From Bacteroidales bacterium M7 (lineage in GTDB: Bacteria > Bacteroidota > Bacteroidia > Bacteroidales > Muribaculaceae): 8,982 bases of DNA. A program made the translations under genes and the position numbers. The DNA is taken from contig LUJR01000029.1 in NCBI GenBank assembly GCA_001689515.1, positions 1-8,982 on the forward strand, written 5' to 3'. Below the pieces are notes generated by a model. The model had not been told where the DNA came from. It did no database searches and was given only the letters and a program-made list of their open reading frames with translations. Shown here piece by piece: positions 5,926 to 8,982 of the stretch (positions are counted from its first letter, which is position 1; the number at the start of each line of letters is the position of its first letter).

Positions 5926-5933
5926 CAAAATTA
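5926..5933 (-). promoter_or_regulatory. -7 box of the excisionase/replication operon promoter
   Basis: On the minus strand the octamer TAATTTTG matches TAnnTTTG exactly. A TTTG lies 24 bases upstream, longer than the usual 19-21, so the -33 element is weak or needs an activator. The leader to the ATG at 5832 would be about 85 nt and shows no clear ribosome-binding sequence. Confidence 0.55.
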
Positions 5934-5951
5934 GAGCGTAAAACACTGAAT

Positions 5952-6008
5952 ATAAAACAAATAAAATAGCACTTAATAGACTGAACTATTTATGTCTATT
6001 AAATGCTA
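5952..6008 (-). terminator. Long AT-rich hairpin ending the integrase/473-aa unit
   Basis: Bases 6008-5994 and 5981-5967 form a 15-bp inverted repeat with one mismatch and a 12-base loop. On the minus strand the stem is followed by a T-rich tail (TTTTATTTGTTTTAT). It sits 28 bases after the stop of the 473-aa gene and just before the excisionase promoter. A terminator fits best, although the low GC content of the stem leaves room for an operator or recombination-related role. Confidence 0.6.
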
Positions 6009-6035
6009 CTTTATATACGCCCAAGAAGTGCTGTT

Positions 6036-7457
6036 TTAGCTATCCGTGAAATGTCGTGCGATATTTTTTATCTCATCCTCCGTGAACGCCTTTTTATTAT
6101 TGACATACTTGGAATACCCGCTTCTGTGCCCAATATCTCCAAACTCGTCATGAACTTGTTTGAATGTAGGCGTTGTTATAAGTCCTTTTGACTGACAAGC
6201 AATAATGGCAAGCGCAACATCTTTACCTTTTCGTCCATCTATGAGGCGATGCAGAATTTTCAAAGTTCTTTCTTTGGTATGGTTATCTCCAATAAGTTTC
6301 ATCCATAAAGATACAGTGGGTCGCCCATTCTTTTTTATATTATTAGAATCATCGCTATTTGTTTGTGCCGAATCATCTTTACCTAAATCAACATCGCACA
6401 TGGTATATTCATTAGGCCGTTCAAATTTCTCCCCATTTACTACTTTTAGAGCCATTTCATTTGCAGTTTTGCCTATATCCGTTCCATAATATAAATAGTC
6501 ACAAAATGGGTTGAGGCGTTCCATATCATTCTCACTAAAAACTAGACACAATGGATTAAGTGTAAATTCCATCATTTGCTCGCCAAGTTTGACAATAATC
6601 CAATCATGCAGGCTCATCATATCATTATAACTTGAGCTTGTTTCCTCCAAGTCGCAGCATTCCAACATACGAGAAAGCCCTTGCAAGATGCTAATTTGAA
6701 GCACATTGCCATAAACAGGGACTTTTTTAAATTTTGCAACCCAATCAATTATGAAATTCTTAACAGCTTGTGGTCGGTTTGTGTTGTCTTTGAGATATTT
6801 GGATATGTCATCAAGAATCATAAACAATACCCTTGTCAAATCAATACCTAAAGTAAGTTTATCAACATTAAACCTTTGCAGTTCCGTAAGAAATGGAGCA
6901 AAGCTCCCAGATACACCATATAACTCGACATTCAAATATTGGTCAATAAATTCATCCTCTTTTGTAAAATCTATCTTACTGCTGAATAAACCAACCTTAT
7001 TCAATAAATCATTTTCAACCTTTTGCATTATGGAGGCATGCCACTCTATTGGCGCGATTATATGCACCGGTAAGAATTTCCATCCCTCAGAATTTGTTTT
7101 TTTCTGCTGTTTCTCCATTTCAAGAGCAAGATTAACCAATGCTTTTTGTTGCATGAGTTTCTTACCCTCTAAAATTATATTTACATACCGCTTAAAATCC
7201 TCACTTAATTTTGCGCCAATCTTAATCGCGCCTGTCGCTCGTGCAATTATATCCTCATCTAAATTTTCAGGGAGTTCCACATTCATATTCCATCCCCTAA
7301 TATTAAGAATCTCTTGATAGGATGGTTCTATTTCGTACAGTGACTTAAACGCATTCTGAAATGCGTTGTCATATATGCGTGTCTGTTCATCTGCAAGGTC
7401 TGATATTTTCTTTTGGAGTTCTTCGTATATCTGCTCCAATTCTTGTCTATTACTCAT
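6036..7457 (-). CDS. 473-aa protein of unknown function in the integrase operon
   Basis: A soluble, mostly helical 473-aa protein with no signal, membrane segment or recognised catalytic motif. Residues 1-35 look like a coiled coil. A large middle part (40-350) is followed by an acidic, Asn/Ser-rich linker (355-379). The C-terminal block (380-473) looks the most conserved in type, with LKILHRLIDGRKGKDVALAI, a helix pair around TFKQVHDEFGDIGHRSGYSKY, and a final helix. Proteins with such an ending are found near integrases on Bacteroidales elements; a DUF6043-type label is possible but I am not sure. Its ATG lies 3 nt after the integrase stop, so the two are coexpressed. Its slot, between integrase and excisionase, is where many islands keep their regulators. 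Confidence 0.75.
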   Translation of the reverse strand: MSNRQELEQIYEELQKKISDLADEQTRIYDNAFQNAFKSLYEIEPSYQEILNIRGWNMNVELPENLDEDIIARATGAIKIGAKLSEDFKRYVNIILEGKKLMQQKALVNLALEMEKQQKKTNSEGWKFLPVHIIAPIEWHASIMQKVENDLLNKVGLFSSKIDFTKEDEFIDQYLNVELYGVSGSFAPFLTELQRFNVDKLTLGIDLTRVLFMILDDISKYLKDNTNRPQAVKNFIIDWVAKFKKVPVYGNVLQISILQGLSRMLECCDLEETSSSYNDMMSLHDWIIVKLGEQMMEFTLNPLCLVFSENDMERLNPFCDYLYYGTDIGKTANEMALKVVNGEKFERPNEYTMCDVDLGKDDSAQTNSDDSNNIKKNGRPTVSLWMKLIGDNHTKERTLKILHRLIDGRKGKDVALAIIACQSKGLITTPTFKQVHDEFGDIGHRSGYSKYVNNKKAFTEDEIKNIARHFTDS

Positions 7458-7460
7458 ACT

Positions 7461-8672
7461 TTATATGTTAAGTTCGGGTAAGCTATTTATTGCATCCTGT
7501 TTGAGTGAATCCACAGCGCGAGTGTATTTTTCAGTATGCTTTAAGCCGCTATGACCTAACAGGCTTGCAACTGTTTTGATATTCGCTCCATTGTTGAGGA
7601 TATTGACAGCAAAGGAATGACGCGCGCAATGCCATGTTATATGCTTATCAATCCCTGCACGACTGACCCAATGTCGTAATGCTTTAAGGCACATCGTATG
7701 GCTTGGCAAAGGAAATATCAAATCACCCCTGTCACCCTCGCCAATAAGGTTCAGTAGTCCGTCATTCAGAGGTATTGCAACATTGCTTGCGCTGCTATGC
7801 CCTTTGGTCTTGGATTGCTCAAATCGGAGTAGTTTATTGGCGAAATCAACATTGGAATATGTTAGGTCTTTAACATCACACCAACGCAATCCGCAATACA
7901 GGCAGAAAATAAATGCTCTGCGAATATTGGGGTTCTCGCCTGTGTAATGTGTCGCTATCAACTGTTGTATTTCATCAATACTTAACACATCCTTTGTCAG
8001 TTTGTTTGCGTCTATCTTTATGATTATCCCGATGCAGGGATTCTTTCGCAGAATATCCTGTTCCACGGCATTTTTGATAACCTTTTTGAATCGGGCATAC
8101 AAAGTATGTGCGCCCTCGCCTTTGAATCGGGATTTAAGATAATCGGTAAACGCCAACATCATATCTTTTGATAACTGGCTCGGTTTGATGCGCTTGGCAT
8201 ACTTGGAGTATTCGGGAGTGGCTTTAAGAAAGTCAACAAAGACCGTGTAGGCTCGCTTGATATGCCTTTTGTCGGCTTTTGTGTATGCCTCATAGTAGCT
8301 CCAAAACCAATCCAAAAAGTTAATATCATCATTCTTTTTAAGCCTGTAACCCTCGGCACTCTCCAACATCTGTTGACCTCTCTCAAATCGGATGCGCTTG
8401 GCTATCTCCAACATTTCTTTATTTTGTTGGCGTTCAAGCGGAGTTCGCGGTGCTTGCCATAGATAGAGGCTCAAATACTCTCGCTTCCTGTCTTTCTTTG
8501 CTACATCACGCCCTAACTTTTCGCTATACTCCATGCGGTAGCCAAAATAATAATCGAGAAACAGACTTTCGCGCCCATCGCTCAATATCTTTGCTCCCAA
8601 CTTCGGATTGTCGGTAGTATCTTGGCTGATAATATAGGTGTTATCACTCCTTATGTCCTTTTTGAGTGCCAT
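7461..8672 (-). CDS. int: Tyrosine recombinase (integrase)
   Basis: A 403-aa site-specific recombinase of full length. Residues 1-110 form the N-terminal arm-binding-like part, 115-215 the SAM-like core-binding domain, and 225-395 the catalytic domain. The active-site residues are all visible: R263 (GLRWCD), K288 on the beta-hairpin (QSKTKGH), H348 and R351 (HCAR), H374 (LLGHSG) and the nucleophile Y383 (EKYTR). It should integrate and excise the element, or invert DNA, by strand exchange between short core sites. The gene reads inward from the right end, preceded by a TAACTTTG promoter box and three GTAGCCAA repeats. An ATG at 8672 gives a leader of about 20-25 nt. The 473-aa gene follows 3 nt later. 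Confidence 0.93.
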   Translation of the reverse strand: MALKKDIRSDNTYIISQDTTDNPKLGAKILSDGRESLFLDYYFGYRMEYSEKLGRDVAKKDRKREYLSLYLWQAPRTPLERQQNKEMLEIAKRIRFERGQQMLESAEGYRLKKNDDINFLDWFWSYYEAYTKADKRHIKRAYTVFVDFLKATPEYSKYAKRIKPSQLSKDMMLAFTDYLKSRFKGEGAHTLYARFKKVIKNAVEQDILRKNPCIGIIIKIDANKLTKDVLSIDEIQQLIATHYTGENPNIRRAFIFCLYCGLRWCDVKDLTYSNVDFANKLLRFEQSKTKGHSSASNVAIPLNDGLLNLIGEGDRGDLIFPLPSHTMCLKALRHWVSRAGIDKHITWHCARHSFAVNILNNGANIKTVASLLGHSGLKHTEKYTRAVDSLKQDAINSLPELNI

Positions 8673-8700
8673 AGTTATTTCTCTTATTTTCCTTTGATTA

Positions 8701-8708
8701 CAAAGTTA
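8701..8708 (-). promoter_or_regulatory. -7 box of the integrase promoter
   Basis: On the minus strand TAACTTTG matches TAnnTTTG exactly, 28 bases before the integrase ATG. The nearest TTTG upstream (8736-8733) is 24 bases away, and it lies inside the first GTAGCCAA repeat, so any protein bound there would touch the -33 region. Direct autoregulation of the integrase is therefore plausible. Confidence 0.55.
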
Positions 8709-8725
8709 CGAAAAATATTTGGATT

Positions 8726-8780
8726 GGGTAGCCAAAGGGTAGCCAAAAACAACAAAATAAGGGCTTATTTTTGTAGCCAA
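8726..8780. repeat. Three GTAGCCAA repeats upstream of the integrase
   Basis: GGGTAGCCAAA occurs twice in perfect tandem (8726-8736 and 8737-8747), an 11-bp step that puts both copies on the same face of the helix. A third GTAGCCAA lies at 8773-8780. The place, between integrase promoter and element end, suits arm-type binding sites for the integrase or sites for the excisionase or a regulator. A single further copy inside the integrase gene (8538-8545) is probably chance. Confidence 0.6.
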
Positions 8781-8877
8781 GAGAAAATACTATTTGTGTA
8801 ATATACTGATTTATACTATACTTAATTTCTGATAACTTCCTATGTAAATACGGTTTAGTGCCTGTTCTGGGCACCCC

Positions 8878-8912
8878 AACCCCTTGATAATCGACAGATT
8901 TTCAAGGGGTTT
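8878..8912. terminator. Strong hairpin near the right end
   Basis: AACCCCTTGATAATC (8878-8892) pairs with GATTTTCAAGGGGTT (8897-8911) with one mismatch and a GACA loop. T follows on the plus side and A/T-rich sequence on the other, so it can act as a terminator, perhaps in both directions, shielding the integrase promoter from outside transcription. A smaller hairpin, GTGCC/GGCAC, lies just before it (8858-8874). Together they make the right end the most structured non-coding part outside 2227-2414. Confidence 0.6.
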
Positions 8913-8954
8913 CTTATTTCTCAGGTGTACTAAAAGTGTATTCCGTGAAAAGTG

Positions 8955-8981
8955 GGCGCATGGTAAAAAGGCTGTGTTTAG
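8955..8981. repeat. Right copy of 27-bp terminal inverted repeat
   Basis: Exact reverse complement of bases 1-27, with one extra G after it at the end of the window. Because the two copies are inverted rather than direct, they are not the usual pair of attachment sites left by tyrosine-recombinase integration. Confidence 0.9.
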
Positions 8982-8982
8982 G

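Noticed and set aside
6751..7317. 188-codon open frame on the plus strand
   Set aside because: It lies wholly inside and opposite the 473-aa gene, is rich in Ser, Cys and Phe as antisense frames are, and shows no domain.
8802..8822. Three TATACT copies before the right-end hairpin
   Set aside because: The spacing (10 and 5 bases) and the AT-rich setting make chance likely; they are too short to call binding sites.
1..8982. Direct-repeat attachment sites
   Set aside because: By eye I found no convincing direct repeat shared by the left 280 and right 310 bases; only short 8-9 base matches, such as GGGGTGCC against GGCACCCC, which is inverted and likely chance.
1..8982. CRISPR array, tRNA, rRNA or relaxase gene
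   Set aside because: No regularly spaced repeats, no cloverleaf or rRNA-like sequence, and no protein with the HUH motif of relaxases was seen on either strand.

Overview
The window looks like a complete or nearly complete compact integrative element from a gut-type member of the Bacteroidales. Three things point to that group: promoter-like sequences of the Bacteroidetes type (TTTG about 19 bases before TAnnTTTG), genes without clear Shine-Dalgarno sequences, and protein types common on Bacteroidales mobile elements (a SAM-like tyrosine integrase, a MerR-like excisionase, a RepA-like ATPase and a zinc-finger/TOPRIM-like primase). Every gene I accept reads on the minus strand. The two ends of the window carry a perfect 27-bp inverted repeat (1-27 and 8955-8981).

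Layout in the direction of transcription (right to left). The right end (8673-8982) holds the inverted repeat, a strong hairpin, three GTAGCCAA repeats and a promoter for the integrase. Next come the integrase (7461-8672) and, 3 nt later, a 473-aa protein of unknown function (6036-7457), closed by an AT-rich hairpin. A second unit starts at a promoter with a perfect 15-bp palindromic operator. It encodes an excisionase-like protein (5542-5832), an overlooked 51-aa protein joined by ATGA overlaps on both sides (5390-5545), a RepA-like ATPase (4407-5393), a mirror-symmetric array of six GTTCA boxes (4342-4391), a primase-like protein (3225-4328), an 81-aa unknown, and a small protein that resembles phage terminase small subunits (2543-2953). 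This unit ends at a hairpin terminator.

A third unit starts at a textbook promoter (2416-2446). It first makes a highly structured RNA of about 180 nt that ends in its own terminator-like hairpin. A four-gene cargo operon follows: a two-helix membrane protein, a membrane-anchored glycine-zipper protein and two lipoproteins. A strong terminator closes it at 82-120. The stretch between that operon and the terminator includes a short GC-rich block with a run of eight G.

Taken together, integrase, excisionase, helicase-like ATPase, primase and a terminase-small-like protein, with no relaxase, no capsid genes and an envelope-protein cargo, resemble the plan of a phage satellite (PICI-like island). 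That reading is an inference. A mobilizable island that borrows transfer functions is the main alternative. The structured RNA, the GTTCA array, the operator palindrome and the terminal inverted repeats are the signals that ordinary gene annotation would miss.
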